This document shows, in pieces, positions 26,480-33,890 of a stretch of DNA of 64,000 bases. Under the pieces are notes generated by a model that was given only the letters and a program-made list of their open reading frames with translations, was not told the DNA's origin and did no database searches. Within the stretch, counting starts at the first letter, position 1; the number at the start of each line of letters is the position of its first letter. The DNA lies in contig CBDDPH010000002.1 of assembly GCA_965232265.1 (NCBI GenBank), positions 4,216,001 to 4,280,000 of the forward strand. Reading direction: 5' to 3'. Position numbers and translations under genes: made by a program. The stretch comes from VXRD01 sp965232265 (lineage in GTDB: Bacteria > Latescibacterota > UBA2968).

Positions 26480-26522
26480 AAGTCAAAAATTAAAAAAGGT
26501 CGTGAGCAGTTTGCCCACGACC
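26480..26522 (-). terminator. Rho-independent terminator of the trp leader (attenuator)
   Basis: On the minus strand GGTCGTG, an 11-base loop and CACGACC (26522-26498) form a perfect 7-bp stem followed directly by TTTTTTAATTTTT. It starts 28 bases after the stop of the aromatic leader peptide and about 160 bases before trpE. The 5' arm GGTCGTGGGC can alternatively pair with GCCCGTCC, leader codons 24-26, which would form an antiterminator. Confidence 0.8.
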
Positions 26523-26549
26523 TCGTACTTTTATTCACTTACATCACAC

Positions 26550-26654
26550 TTAAAACGCAGGACAAACCACACTCTTGGACGGGCGGCGATAATAATAATA
26601 TCGGCCGTCAAATCGACGCCAAAAATACCAGAAGTGGGATGTCAAAGCGTTCAT
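26550..26654 (-). CDS. trpL: Aromatic-rich trp operon leader peptide (34 aa)
   Basis: ATG at 26654 opens 34 codons ending in TAA at 26552-26550. The centre reads HFWYFWRRFDGRYYYYRRP: Trp at 9 and 12, Phe at 8, 11 and 15, Tyr at 10 and 19-22, nine of fifteen residues being aromatic between 8 and 22. This is the hallmark of an attenuation leader: stalling for lack of charged Trp, Tyr or Phe tRNA would uncover the segment that can pair with the terminator's 5' arm. Codons 24-26 (RPS region) carry GCCCGTCC, the candidate antiterminator strand. A promoter lies just upstream and a terminator just downstream. The ribosome site (GGAC) is weak. The gene is too short for routine callers. Confidence 0.82.
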   Translation of the reverse strand: MNALTSHFWYFWRRFDGRYYYYRRPSKSVVCPAF

Positions 26655-26672
26655 TTTAGAGTCCAATTTTCA

Positions 26673-26701
26673 ATTAAAACAGACACAACGTTATGAGACA
26701 A
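26673..26701 (-). promoter_or_regulatory. Promoter of the trp/aro operon leader
   Basis: On the minus strand TTGTCT (26701-26696) and TTTAAT (26678-26673) are spaced by exactly 17 bases; transcription would begin near 26666, about twelve bases before the leader ATG. The -35 box overlaps the last codons of the antitoxin-like gene. Confidence 0.55.
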
Positions 26702-26921
26702 GTTCTTCAGCCGGGATGGTTTTTAAAAGGTTCCCCATCACTTTTTTTGCGTTAAAGATATCAACCAGATAAACCTGATTGTCCTTAAATTCAACTGTAA
26801 AACCATCACCTTCAATCACCTGATCAGATATACCTCGCATATCTCGCCGAAAAAAAAGAATATTTCCGGTTTCAGGATCAATCTTTTTTTCAAAGAGTTC
26901 GGGTCTAAAGTTTAAATCCAT
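26691..26921 (-). CDS. Small protein, DUF2283-like (antitoxin-like partner)
   Basis: A 76-residue soluble protein with the pattern PETGNILFFRRD, GDGFTVEFKDNQVYLVDIFNAKKVM, which resembles the beta-rich DUF2283 family often paired with small toxins. It overlaps the end of the preceding DUF4258-like gene by ten bases, so the two form an operon. Its stop lies only 37 bases ahead of the trp leader ATG. Assignment is tentative. Confidence 0.5.
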   Translation of the reverse strand: MDLNFRPELFEKKIDPETGNILFFRRDMRGISDQVIEGDGFTVEFKDNQVYLVDIFNAKKVMGNLLKTIPAEELVS

Positions 26922-27157
26922 CTTTTTGTCTTCTGTCGATTGTCAATGGTTTTTTGATCTGTTCGATAAATTGTAATAAGATTTTTATTGTCCGGATCAA
27001 TGACAAGAACGAATAGTATGCCCGTAATGCGAATGATTTTGATATCGGTACTTTGAGTTTTGTCGTAGAAGGTGTGTATTGAACTGCTTTTTGTTACAGC
27101 ATCTGGATCAATTCCATAAAGTTTAAGTTTATCGAGAGCGTGTTGAGTAAAATTCAT
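26912..27157 (-). CDS. Small protein, DUF4258-like (toxin-like)
   Basis: From the ATG at 27157 the 81-residue product begins MNFTQHALDKLKLYGIDPD, like the FTxHALxRMxxRGI opening of DUF4258/BrnT-type proteins, followed by a beta-strand pair (KIIRITGILFVLVIDPDN) and a basic end (TIDNRQKTKR). Such proteins are RelE-superfamily relatives often acting as toxins. Partner gene overlaps downstream. Function not shown. Confidence 0.5.
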   Translation of the reverse strand: MNFTQHALDKLKLYGIDPDAVTKSSSIHTFYDKTQSTDIKIIRITGILFVLVIDPDNKNLITIYRTDQKTIDNRQKTKRWI

Positions 27158-27181
27158 TATCGAATGCGCCAAAGATAACAA

Positions 27182-27342
27182 ATTCTAAAAAGGATTGTCA
27201 AGGAGGATTTTATATCATGGCCATCAAGAGGCTTTTGCCCACTAGTTAAAAACCAAAAAATAAACCGCCAAAATCAAAATAACCCCAATGATTACTACGA
27301 ATCTTATCCACCGATCTAATAGAAGAACAGCAGGAGCAGTTC
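27182..27342. other. Intergenic spacer with a short hydrophobic open frame lacking a start codon
   Basis: This 161-base spacer holds GTCAAGGAGG at 27198 and, on the minus strand after the ABC ATPase stop, an open frame that encodes RWIRFVVIIGVILILAVYFL, a perfect transmembrane helix, but no ATG/GTG/TTG precedes it in frame. It could be a frameshift extension of the ATPase or a decayed small membrane gene. Confidence 0.35.
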
Positions 27343-28113
27343 CTATTCATGGCCGTCAATTGTGCCCACCTCAATTTTCAACTCATCGCGATCAATAACG
27401 CGATCTACGCGACCATCGCGCACCCACACCACGCGGTCGGATACCGACAACATCTTGTGATCGTGCGTCGCTGAAATCACCGTCACGCCCGACTCCTCGT
27501 TCATCTGGCGCAACAGTTCAATAATCTCTCGACCCGTATTCAAATCGAGATTCCCAGTCGGCTCATCAGCCAGAATGATCGCGGGATCGTTGGCAAAAGC
27601 CCGCGCAACAGCCACGCGCTGCTGCTGTCCTCCCGAAAGCTCAAAAGGCTTGTGCATCACGCGCTCGCCCAGGCCGACCTGTGTCAACAATTCTACGCCC
27701 TTGTCGCGCGCCTCGTCGCTCGTCAGCCCGGCAAACACCATCGGCAGGGTCACATTCTCAAGCGCCGTCATCACCGGAATCAAATTATAAGATTGAAAAA
27801 TATAACCGATCTTTCGGCAGCGCAACCACGCGAGTTCATAAGCGTCGAGTTGGGCGACATCGACATCGTCGATATAAACCTTGCCCTCGGTCGGCTTGTC
27901 CAATCCACCCACCATATTGAACAGCGTGCTCTTCCCCGAACCAGAAGGTCCCATAATGGACAGGTATTCGCCCTGTGTTACCTCCAGATCCACACCTTTG
28001 AGTGCGTGAATCTGCTCTTCGCCCATGATATACACCTTCTTCACATCTTGCGTGCGTACAACTGTCGCTTCTTCGGCCTCTGCATTCGTTTCTGTTTTTT
28101 CTTCGGCAGCCAT
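27343..28113 (-). CDS. ABC transporter ATP-binding protein, LolD/MacB type
   Basis: A 256-residue ATPase. Walker A IMGPSGSGKST, Q-loop YIFQSYNLIPVMTA, signature LSGGQQQRVAVARA, Walker B AIILADEPTGNLD and switch His in SATHDHKML are intact, and the DEPTGNLD form is typical of the LolD/MacB/FtsE group. The start at 28113 has GAGGTG four bases ahead. It follows, after a 111-base spacer, the FtsX-like permease gene, with which it should form the exporter. Confidence 0.9.
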   Translation of the reverse strand: MAAEEKTETNAEAEEATVVRTQDVKKVYIMGEEQIHALKGVDLEVTQGEYLSIMGPSGSGKSTLFNMVGGLDKPTEGKVYIDDVDVAQLDAYELAWLRCRKIGYIFQSYNLIPVMTALENVTLPMVFAGLTSDEARDKGVELLTQVGLGERVMHKPFELSGGQQQRVAVARAFANDPAIILADEPTGNLDLNTGREIIELLRQMNEESGVTVISATHDHKMLSVSDRVVWVRDGRVDRVIDRDELKIEVGTIDGHE

Positions 28114-28130
28114 AAAACACCTCACAATTG

Positions 28131-28222
28131 GTTGTCAGTTATCAGTTGTCAGTCCCAACCACTCAACCCCCGTGGGGCGGTGCGGGGTAACTGACTACTG
28201 GCTACTGAATACTGAATACTGC
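28131..28222. repeat. Stuttering CAGTATT / CAGTTATCAGTTGTCAGT spacer
   Basis: The spacer between permease and ATPase is built from near-repeats: TTGTCAGTTATCAGTTGTCAGT at one end and CTGAATACTGAATACTG at the other, around a C/G-rich palindrome CCCCCGTGGGGCGG. Similar repeated-word spacers occur elsewhere in the window. Confidence 0.65.
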
Positions 28223-28224
28223 TT

Positions 28225-28896
28225 TTACACTTCCAACGACATCGCATCTACCGGCTCCATCTTGGCGGCGCGATAGGCCGGCAAAATACCGCCAATCAGC
28301 GACAAAACAGAACCAATAACAATAGCCTTACCACCATCTTCAAGAATTTGAGCCAGAGGAAGATGATCGAAAATCACCGTGCCAAAACTCGACATATTGA
28401 GCAACGCAGTCAGCAAAAATCCAATGATCACCCCAATAACCGTGCCTGCTGTACCCATAAACGTCGATTCGAGAATAAACAGCTTAATAATAAATCCGTC
28501 CAATGCGCCCATACATTTCATGGTGCCAATCTCTCGGAACCGCTCGGTCACAGACATCAGCATGGCATTGGCAATACCCACCAAACACACGAGCAATGAC
28601 AACACCACCAGCCATGTATCCTTTGACCGTTGCTGCATTGCGGCGGCACTATCGGGATCAATTTCAACACCCTTTTGTTGCAGGATCAAGTTGATCTTGG
28701 GATCGTCAGCACCCATCAAACCGTCAATAATGGAATTGCCCGCCCAAATCGACATCAAAAAAGCGATGGCAAGCACAATCCCGCTCACCGTAATCAAAGA
28801 CCGCCCAAATCGAATTTTAACGCTATTAAAACTGATCTCAACCGCTTTGGAAATTGGAAGAGATATCTGGGTATTGAGTTCGTGCTGCACTGCCAT
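28225..28896 (-). CDS. FtsX-like ABC permease, short form
   Basis: A 223-residue inner-membrane protein. One helix near residues 35-55 (LITVSGIVLAIAFLMSIWAG), then LVVLSLLVCLVGIANAMLMSVTERFREIGTMKCMGA, the classic FtsX-domain opening, and two or three more helices ending in the GGILPAYRAAKMEPVDAM motif. The extracytoplasmic region between helices 1 and 2 is only about 45 residues, far smaller than in MacB or LolC/E. GGAGG precedes the ATG at 28896. It works with the downstream ATPase, probably in lipoprotein or peptide export. Confidence 0.85.
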   Translation of the reverse strand: MAVQHELNTQISLPISKAVEISFNSVKIRFGRSLITVSGIVLAIAFLMSIWAGNSIIDGLMGADDPKINLILQQKGVEIDPDSAAAMQQRSKDTWLVVLSLLVCLVGIANAMLMSVTERFREIGTMKCMGALDGFIIKLFILESTFMGTAGTVIGVIIGFLLTALLNMSSFGTVIFDHLPLAQILEDGGKAIVIGSVLSLIGGILPAYRAAKMEPVDAMSLEV

Positions 28897-28982
28897 ACAT
28901 GCCTCCAGTTTCAAAAGAAAATGCACAAATCAGTGCTCAACATAAAAGCCAAGTGCCCCTCTGTCAAGCCAAAATACCAGAC

Positions 28983-29702
28983 TTATTTATGATCGGCGTT
29001 GCGCTTTTTTAAAAAAATATAGAATGTCAACAATTGCTTCATAAACAAATAGTACTCAGTCCAGTTCAACTTGCTGCTGCTGTATTGCCGGTTGCGAAAC
29101 ACAAAAGGCACCTCCATAAAAGACTTATAATGTCCCTTGACCAGAATCTCCAGCAAAATTTTATACCCCGGCGAAGTCAACACCAGGTCTTTAAGAGCGC
29201 GCCGATGCAAAAAAAAATAGCCCGATAGTGGGTCTTGCACACCGGTTAACTGCCGCGCGAAAAATACCCCCAGTTGAGAAATAATCCTGCGGTACCAGGC
29301 CCATTGTTCTACGTGACTCTCCGAATCAAATCGGCTCCCAATAGCCAGATCGTGATTTCGCAACCCGTAAATGAGCTGAGGCAAAACAATGGGATCGTGA
29401 CTCAAATCGGCATCCATCACCCCCAAAAGATCTCGCTCTGCCCGCTCAAACCCGGCCATCACAGCGCTGCCCAACCCCAATTTCCCAGCGCGGTGAACCA
29501 CCTGCACCGGATAGCGATTCACAAGAGATTCAGCCACCTCTCCCGTGCCATCGGGCGAATTGTCATCAACCACAATCAATTCGAGATCAATGTCGGGATG
29601 GTCTTTCAGAACGTCGAATATTTCTTCGACCAACAAGGAAATATTCTCGCGCTCGTTATAGGTGGGTGTAATCAGAGAAATGCGGAGTGTATTATCAGAC
29701 AT
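28983..29702 (-). CDS. Glycosyltransferase family 2 (polyprenol-phosphate mannosyltransferase-like)
   Basis: A 239-residue GT-A fold enzyme: ISLITPTYNERENISLLVEE, LIVVDDNSPDGTGEVAES, GLGSAVMAGFERA, GVMDADLSHDP (DxD site) and GSRFDS are all those of the DPM1-like group, which transfers mannose or glucose to a polyprenyl phosphate. No C-terminal transmembrane pair is present. The ATG at 29702 overlaps the stop of the RmlD-like gene by eight bases. Confidence 0.88.
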   Translation of the reverse strand: MSDNTLRISLITPTYNERENISLLVEEIFDVLKDHPDIDLELIVVDDNSPDGTGEVAESLVNRYPVQVVHRAGKLGLGSAVMAGFERAERDLLGVMDADLSHDPIVLPQLIYGLRNHDLAIGSRFDSESHVEQWAWYRRIISQLGVFFARQLTGVQDPLSGYFFLHRRALKDLVLTSPGYKILLEILVKGHYKSFMEVPFVFRNRQYSSSKLNWTEYYLFMKQLLTFYIFLKKRNADHK

Positions 29703-30591
29703 AAGTATTGACAATCTCGTGAAAAACGCCTTTTAATTGCCCCAAATTATGCTCAAAAGGAGCAGGTACAATATCACATAATGTTCCGGCAAGTGCGGTT
29801 GTCAACCCCGCTTGTAACGGACGCTGTGCGAGTTGTCCAAATTCTGCGGACTTTGAGGAAGAAACCAGAGAAAAATCGAGCCCCATCACAGCACAAATCC
29901 GCTCGACCATTTCAAAGCGCGTCAAAAAATCTGCCCCGCCGAAATGCACCACACCGCGGAAGTCCGTGCGGCACAATTTTAATATAAATGCGGCGAGTTC
30001 ATCGACAAAAGTCGGATTTGCCCACTCGTCCATCACCACGCGAACCGCCTCGCGTCTCGCCAGCGAGGAAATCGCCCAGGTCACAAAATTGGGCCGACAA
30101 GACGGGCGAAAACCGTACAATACCGCCGTTCGCACCACAATGCCGGGGCAACGTGCATCCAGCAGAATAACTTCGCTTTCCAGCTTGGTCTGCCCATACA
30201 CATTCACCGGATGTGCTTCATCGTCCTCGGCATAAGGCCCTTTCTCTCCATCAAACACGTAATTGGTCGATAAGTTCACCAGACCGCATCCAACCCGTTC
30301 ACACGCTTGAACCAGATTGCGCGTTCCATCCACGTGTATCGCATGTGCAAGCGCAGGATTTCGCTCGCATCCATCAACGCTTGTCAAAGCTGCCGAATTG
30401 ATCACCCACCGGGGGCGCACCTGTGCCACGACGGCGTGTACCAAATCGGGCTGTGTCAAATCTGCGACGAGATGACCCTTGTGCCCGCGACGCGACACAG
30501 GTATCCGCTCCCAATCATCGCAGAACACATCGCACAGCGCGTGCCCCAAAAAGCCCGATGCGCCGACAATGAGCAACCGATTATTCGCCAT
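29695..30591 (-). CDS. RmlD-like dTDP-4-dehydrorhamnose reductase / NAD-dependent epimerase family
   Basis: An extended short-chain dehydrogenase of 298 residues. LLIVGASGFLGHALCDVF is the nucleotide loop, INSAALTSVDGCERNPALA matches RmlD closely, LSTNYVFDGEKGPYAEDD and NVYGQTKLESE carry the Ser/Tyr/Lys active site. The start at 30591 overlaps the stop of the upstream lipoprotein gene by one base (TAATG). Product could be dTDP-rhamnose or a related sugar for envelope glycans, in line with the neighbouring glycosyltransferase. Confidence 0.85.
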   Translation of the reverse strand: MANNRLLIVGASGFLGHALCDVFCDDWERIPVSRRGHKGHLVADLTQPDLVHAVVAQVRPRWVINSAALTSVDGCERNPALAHAIHVDGTRNLVQACERVGCGLVNLSTNYVFDGEKGPYAEDDEAHPVNVYGQTKLESEVILLDARCPGIVVRTAVLYGFRPSCRPNFVTWAISSLARREAVRVVMDEWANPTFVDELAAFILKLCRTDFRGVVHFGGADFLTRFEMVERICAVMGLDFSLVSSSKSAEFGQLAQRPLQAGLTTALAGTLCDIVPAPFEHNLGQLKGVFHEIVNTYV

Positions 30592-32063
30592 TAGTTTTCG
30601 CTTTCCCGCACAAATAATGCCAATGCGCGATTCAGCGCGCCGGCATATCCGATGCGATCTATATTGGGTCCAATCAAAGTGGTCAAAATTGCCTCGGCCC
30701 GATCTCGATAGCACGGCAGTTTCGTATGCACAAAAAGCCGCATTAAAACCTGCGCCGCCACGCCATTTCCCGAAGGCAACCACCGATCAATAGCGGGCGA
30801 GAGTACCTCATTGGTCTCCGGGATTCGGTCTCTCAAAGCACCCGAAGAATCGGCAAAAGCCGTCATAACCCGATCTACATGCGCCCGCGCAAATAACAAA
30901 TCTGCCTCGCGTCCTTGCACCTCGTACAAATCGAGGGCAGCGCGAATGATCAAAACCTGATCCAGCAAAAAATGGGGTGTACTCAGAGATCCCGCGTGAG
31001 CAAACAGGCTATCTTCCCGCACATAGCGCGTCTTAACCGCTTCAAAAATTCGCCGGCCAGCATCTACAAAACGCGCCTCTCGCGTTTCGAGAAACGCCGC
31101 GCACAAACCCGAAACTGCCAGTGCATTCCAGCCGGAATAAACCTCTGTATCCCGCAATATATTTCCCGTACTATCTCGAAAACCCGTCAGCCCGGCCCCC
31201 AACAAAACATCGCCAGACAAGGCAAACTGTTCGAGCATCGCATCGGCCAGATCGCGAGACAAATTGACCTGGGCAAATGCCCGCAACAACTGGGCATTGA
31301 CCGCCATGTGTTTTTCCGCATCAATCACAGGCCCGCGATCTGTTAATACCCCCAACACATAAACCCCATCTGTATCGCGTCGTGCGCTGTGTGCAAAATT
31401 GACCAAAGGCGAATCAATACCCGCTTCTGCAAGCGCGAGAAGACCTTCTGGGCCTGGATCAAAACCGCTTTTTACCACCGATTTCAAACTATCGCGCACG
31501 CGGTGCAAAAGCGCGGCGCTGGGATTGATACGAGGGCGCGGATTTTTCGTTCTATCGCGTTCTGCTCGCCGCTCCAACTCTGCCCGCTGCACCTCGAGCC
31601 TGACGAGTCTATCGGGATTATCGTACAAAATTTGCACCCACCGCACCAGATCCGTCATATCCTCGGGATCGAGATAAGTGCTGCCCGTGATCCATTGTCC
31701 ATCGGGCGTTAAAAAAGAGAGAGAGGGAATTCCGCCCAGACCAAAGCGCTCAAATAAATCGGGCCGTTGATCGGCATCGACCCATATCGGCAGCGTGTAA
31801 CGGGCAATCGCCCGCGCAATTTCTGAATCTTCAAAACACCGCGCCACCAGATCGCGGCACCAAACCGACCGTTGCGTGTACAAAAACAACAAAATGGGGC
31901 GCTCGAGGATTCGGGCAGAATCTCTTTGGCCCCAGGTCCGCCAGCTTATTCTCCCGCCCTCCAACGCCGTTACATCTGATTTTGTCGCCTCATCTCCCCC
32001 ACCACATGCCAAAAACCCAAACACGAGCGCAATCCAGATATTTTGCCGCAAAATGATCCGCAT
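30591..32063 (-). CDS. Thioredoxin-fold (YyaL/DUF255-like) lipoprotein
   Basis: Start at 32063 gives a lipoprotein signal, IWIALVFGFLAC, with lipobox Cys20. Residues about 40-150 are thioredoxin-like: RPILLFLYTQRSVWCRDLVARCFEDSEIARA and PIWVDADQRPDLFERFGLGGIPSL follow the DUF255/YyaL pattern, but the usual CxxC-type site is reduced to a single Cys in WCRD. The rest (about 150-490) is helical with SGWNALAVSGLCAAFLETREARF, like the (alpha/alpha)6 barrel of YyaL/SSP411 proteins. At 490 residues it is shorter than YyaL (about 680). It heads an operon with the RmlD-like and GT2 genes; function unknown. Confidence 0.75.
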   Translation of the reverse strand: MRIILRQNIWIALVFGFLACGGGDEATKSDVTALEGGRISWRTWGQRDSARILERPILLFLYTQRSVWCRDLVARCFEDSEIARAIARYTLPIWVDADQRPDLFERFGLGGIPSLSFLTPDGQWITGSTYLDPEDMTDLVRWVQILYDNPDRLVRLEVQRAELERRAERDRTKNPRPRINPSAALLHRVRDSLKSVVKSGFDPGPEGLLALAEAGIDSPLVNFAHSARRDTDGVYVLGVLTDRGPVIDAEKHMAVNAQLLRAFAQVNLSRDLADAMLEQFALSGDVLLGAGLTGFRDSTGNILRDTEVYSGWNALAVSGLCAAFLETREARFVDAGRRIFEAVKTRYVREDSLFAHAGSLSTPHFLLDQVLIIRAALDLYEVQGREADLLFARAHVDRVMTAFADSSGALRDRIPETNEVLSPAIDRWLPSGNGVAAQVLMRLFVHTKLPCYRDRAEAILTTLIGPNIDRIGYAGALNRALALFVRESEN

Positions 32064-32201
32064 GTGACCAATAGTACACAAATTTTGTAAAAAAAAATCT
32101 GGAACTCGCTGCATGGGAAAACGTCTAAACCGTTCAAAAAAGGCTTGACACATGGGAAGGATTTACTGAAGTTTTAAAATACTTTAGAAACGGGACAAAG
32201 C

Positions 32202-32489
32202 CTATTGTGGCGCGAATTTTTTTATTGGGATGGCTTCGTCGATCAACATAATGGGAATCGCGTCTCGAATGGGATATAAAAAGACGCGATCTTCGCGCAC
32301 CAGGCCCCCATCAATTGGCTGTTCAATTTTTTGACCGCCCCGGTTTTTAACCTCGCCTTTTGCAATCGCACGGTTGATGGCGTCAATCAGCGGTTGATCG
32401 GCCAATTTCACGGGCGTTTTGTTCTCTGGACAGGCCAAAATATCGAGTAAGTCCCGATCAATCACGATTCTCTCCCTTTCATCGATCAA
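32202..32489 (-). CDS. Trm112 family protein
   Basis: A 95-residue protein with LLDILACPENKTPVKL, DQPLIDAINRAIAKGEV and VFLYPIRDAIPIMLIDEAI, the pattern of bacterial Trm112/YcaR-like proteins. The zinc-ribbon form is minimal: one Cys remains in ACPENK. Trm112 proteins stabilise methyltransferases and other enzymes. It stands alone, 138 bases before the lipoprotein gene on the same strand. Confidence 0.8.
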   Translation of the reverse strand: MIDERERIVIDRDLLDILACPENKTPVKLADQPLIDAINRAIAKGEVKNRGGQKIEQPIDGGLVREDRVFLYPIRDAIPIMLIDEAIPIKKFAPQ

Positions 32490-32587
32490 AAATTCGTGAT
32501 TCTGAAAATAGGCAACACGCGAGTTCCAAACAAGCGGTTTTTTTGATCTTATCTCACCATTAATCAGGAAATTTGTCTATCGCATCA

Positions 32588-32732
32588 CCGCTAAAGCGCT
32601 GTTTTTTCTGAGTAAAATCCCATCGGTCACTTATCCGATATCCGAGATGTGTCTGCTTTAGCGCGCGATGTTAGAATGCCCCCCGGTTGGAGGCGCGTTC
32701 ACACGCGCTCACGGCCGGGTTTTTTATTTTTT
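32588..32732 (+). promoter_or_regulatory. Structured leader with terminator-like hairpin upstream of the PorV-like gene
   Basis: In the 279-base gap before the PorV-like gene, GCTAAAGC (near 32588) can pair with GCTTTAGC (near 32655), and 32682-32719 forms a two-part hairpin (outer CCCGG/CCGGG, inner GCGCG/CGCGC) followed by TTTTTTATTTTTT. On the plus strand this is a good rho-independent terminator placed 36 bases before the start codon. It could be an attenuator or the end of a small RNA; no known riboswitch class was recognised. Confidence 0.5.
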
Positions 32733-32768
32733 GCACGCTCTCCGGTCAATTCTATAAAGGAGAATCCC

Positions 32769-33833
32769 ATGAAACACCGCCTTCTCGCCCTATTCACGCT
32801 TGGTATTGGCCTGCTCAGCACCCCAGCTTATGCAACGCCAGAAAGCCATGCCGCAGCCACTTTTTTGCTGTTCGCACCATCGGCTCGTGCAGCGGGCATG
32901 GGCAATGCGTACGTCGCTATTGCCGATGATGCCAATGCCACGTACTACAATCCCGCCGCTCTGGCTTCATTACAAATTCACAGTCTCAGCACCACCCTGT
33001 ACAAACCCGTTCCCCGACTGGCCGGCGACATCTTTTCGTCATTCGGCGCTTACACACACCCCTTTAGTGGCATTGGCAATCTGGGATATAGCCTCATTTA
33101 TAGTTCTTTGGGTGAACAAGTACGCACCGATGAAGAGGGAAATAATTTAGGTACATTTAAGAGTTACGGCATGGCCCTGGGGGTATCTTATGGCACTCAT
33201 CTCTTCAAAAATCTGGCACTGGGCATCACGGTTAAGTTCATCCATGAAAATCTCTCCGACGTAGGCGCGGGTATTGAGCAAGGCAAAGGTACAGCAACTT
33301 CTTTTGCCGGAGACATAGGTCTCCTGTGGGCAGCTACCGATCGGCTTAGCTTCGGCAGCGTGTTGCGCAATGTTGGCCCAAACATGACCTTTATCGATGC
33401 CGACCAGGCAGATCCACTGCCGCAAAATTTCGTTTTGGGCATCGCATACAAAGTGCTCAAAAACAACTCGTCTTCCCTGATGCTCACCGCAGATATTTAC
33501 AAACCCCTCGCCTCTGATAATTTCTTCTCCTTTATTTCGGGCTGGAACGACGATACCTTTGGCTGGAAGCCCAATCCGGGCGGCAACGGTTTTACAGAAT
33601 TTGACGATATGGATTACCGCGTAGGTGCCGAATGGATGTACCAGCTTTCCGAAGATTCGGCTTTTGCCCTGCGCAGTGGCTACTCCTATGACAAAGATGG
33701 CAAACGCAACTTTCCCACCTTTGGGCTGGGCTTAAAATACAACTGGGCAAATTTCGATATCTCGTATTTTGTACCGACAGAAGATACACCTGCCAGTAAC
33801 ACATTCCGCTTCACGGGTGGATTTATATTTTAA
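32769..33833 (+). CDS. PorV/PorQ-family outer-membrane beta-barrel protein
   Basis: A 354-residue exported barrel. The signal peptide is residues 1-22 (LLALFTLGIGLLSTPAYA). TFLLFAPSARAAGMGNAYVA and NATYYNPAALA are the hallmark opening of the PorV/UPF0164 family (FadL-like barrels linked to type IX secretion in Bacteroidota). Alternating strands run to the C-terminus, which ends GGFIF with the aromatic residue read by the BAM complex. The start follows AAGGAG. The neighbouring M6-like protein carries a T9SS-like sorting domain, so a role as shuttle or attachment barrel is plausible. Confidence 0.85.
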   Translation: MKHRLLALFTLGIGLLSTPAYATPESHAAATFLLFAPSARAAGMGNAYVAIADDANATYYNPAALASLQIHSLSTTLYKPVPRLAGDIFSSFGAYTHPFSGIGNLGYSLIYSSLGEQVRTDEEGNNLGTFKSYGMALGVSYGTHLFKNLALGITVKFIHENLSDVGAGIEQGKGTATSFAGDIGLLWAATDRLSFGSVLRNVGPNMTFIDADQADPLPQNFVLGIAYKVLKNNSSSLMLTADIYKPLASDNFFSFISGWNDDTFGWKPNPGGNGFTEFDDMDYRVGAEWMYQLSEDSAFALRSGYSYDKDGKRNFPTFGLGLKYNWANFDISYFVPTEDTPASNTFRFTGGFIF

Positions 33834-33890
33834 TCCTCGCAGGTTCAGCAAACTGACGCGCCTTGCGACAAAAACATCATTCAAAATACA

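Noticed and set aside
27250..27345. Small membrane protein gene after the ABC ATPase
   Set aside because: The hydrophobic frame has no start codon and no ribosome site in frame; listed only as a spacer.
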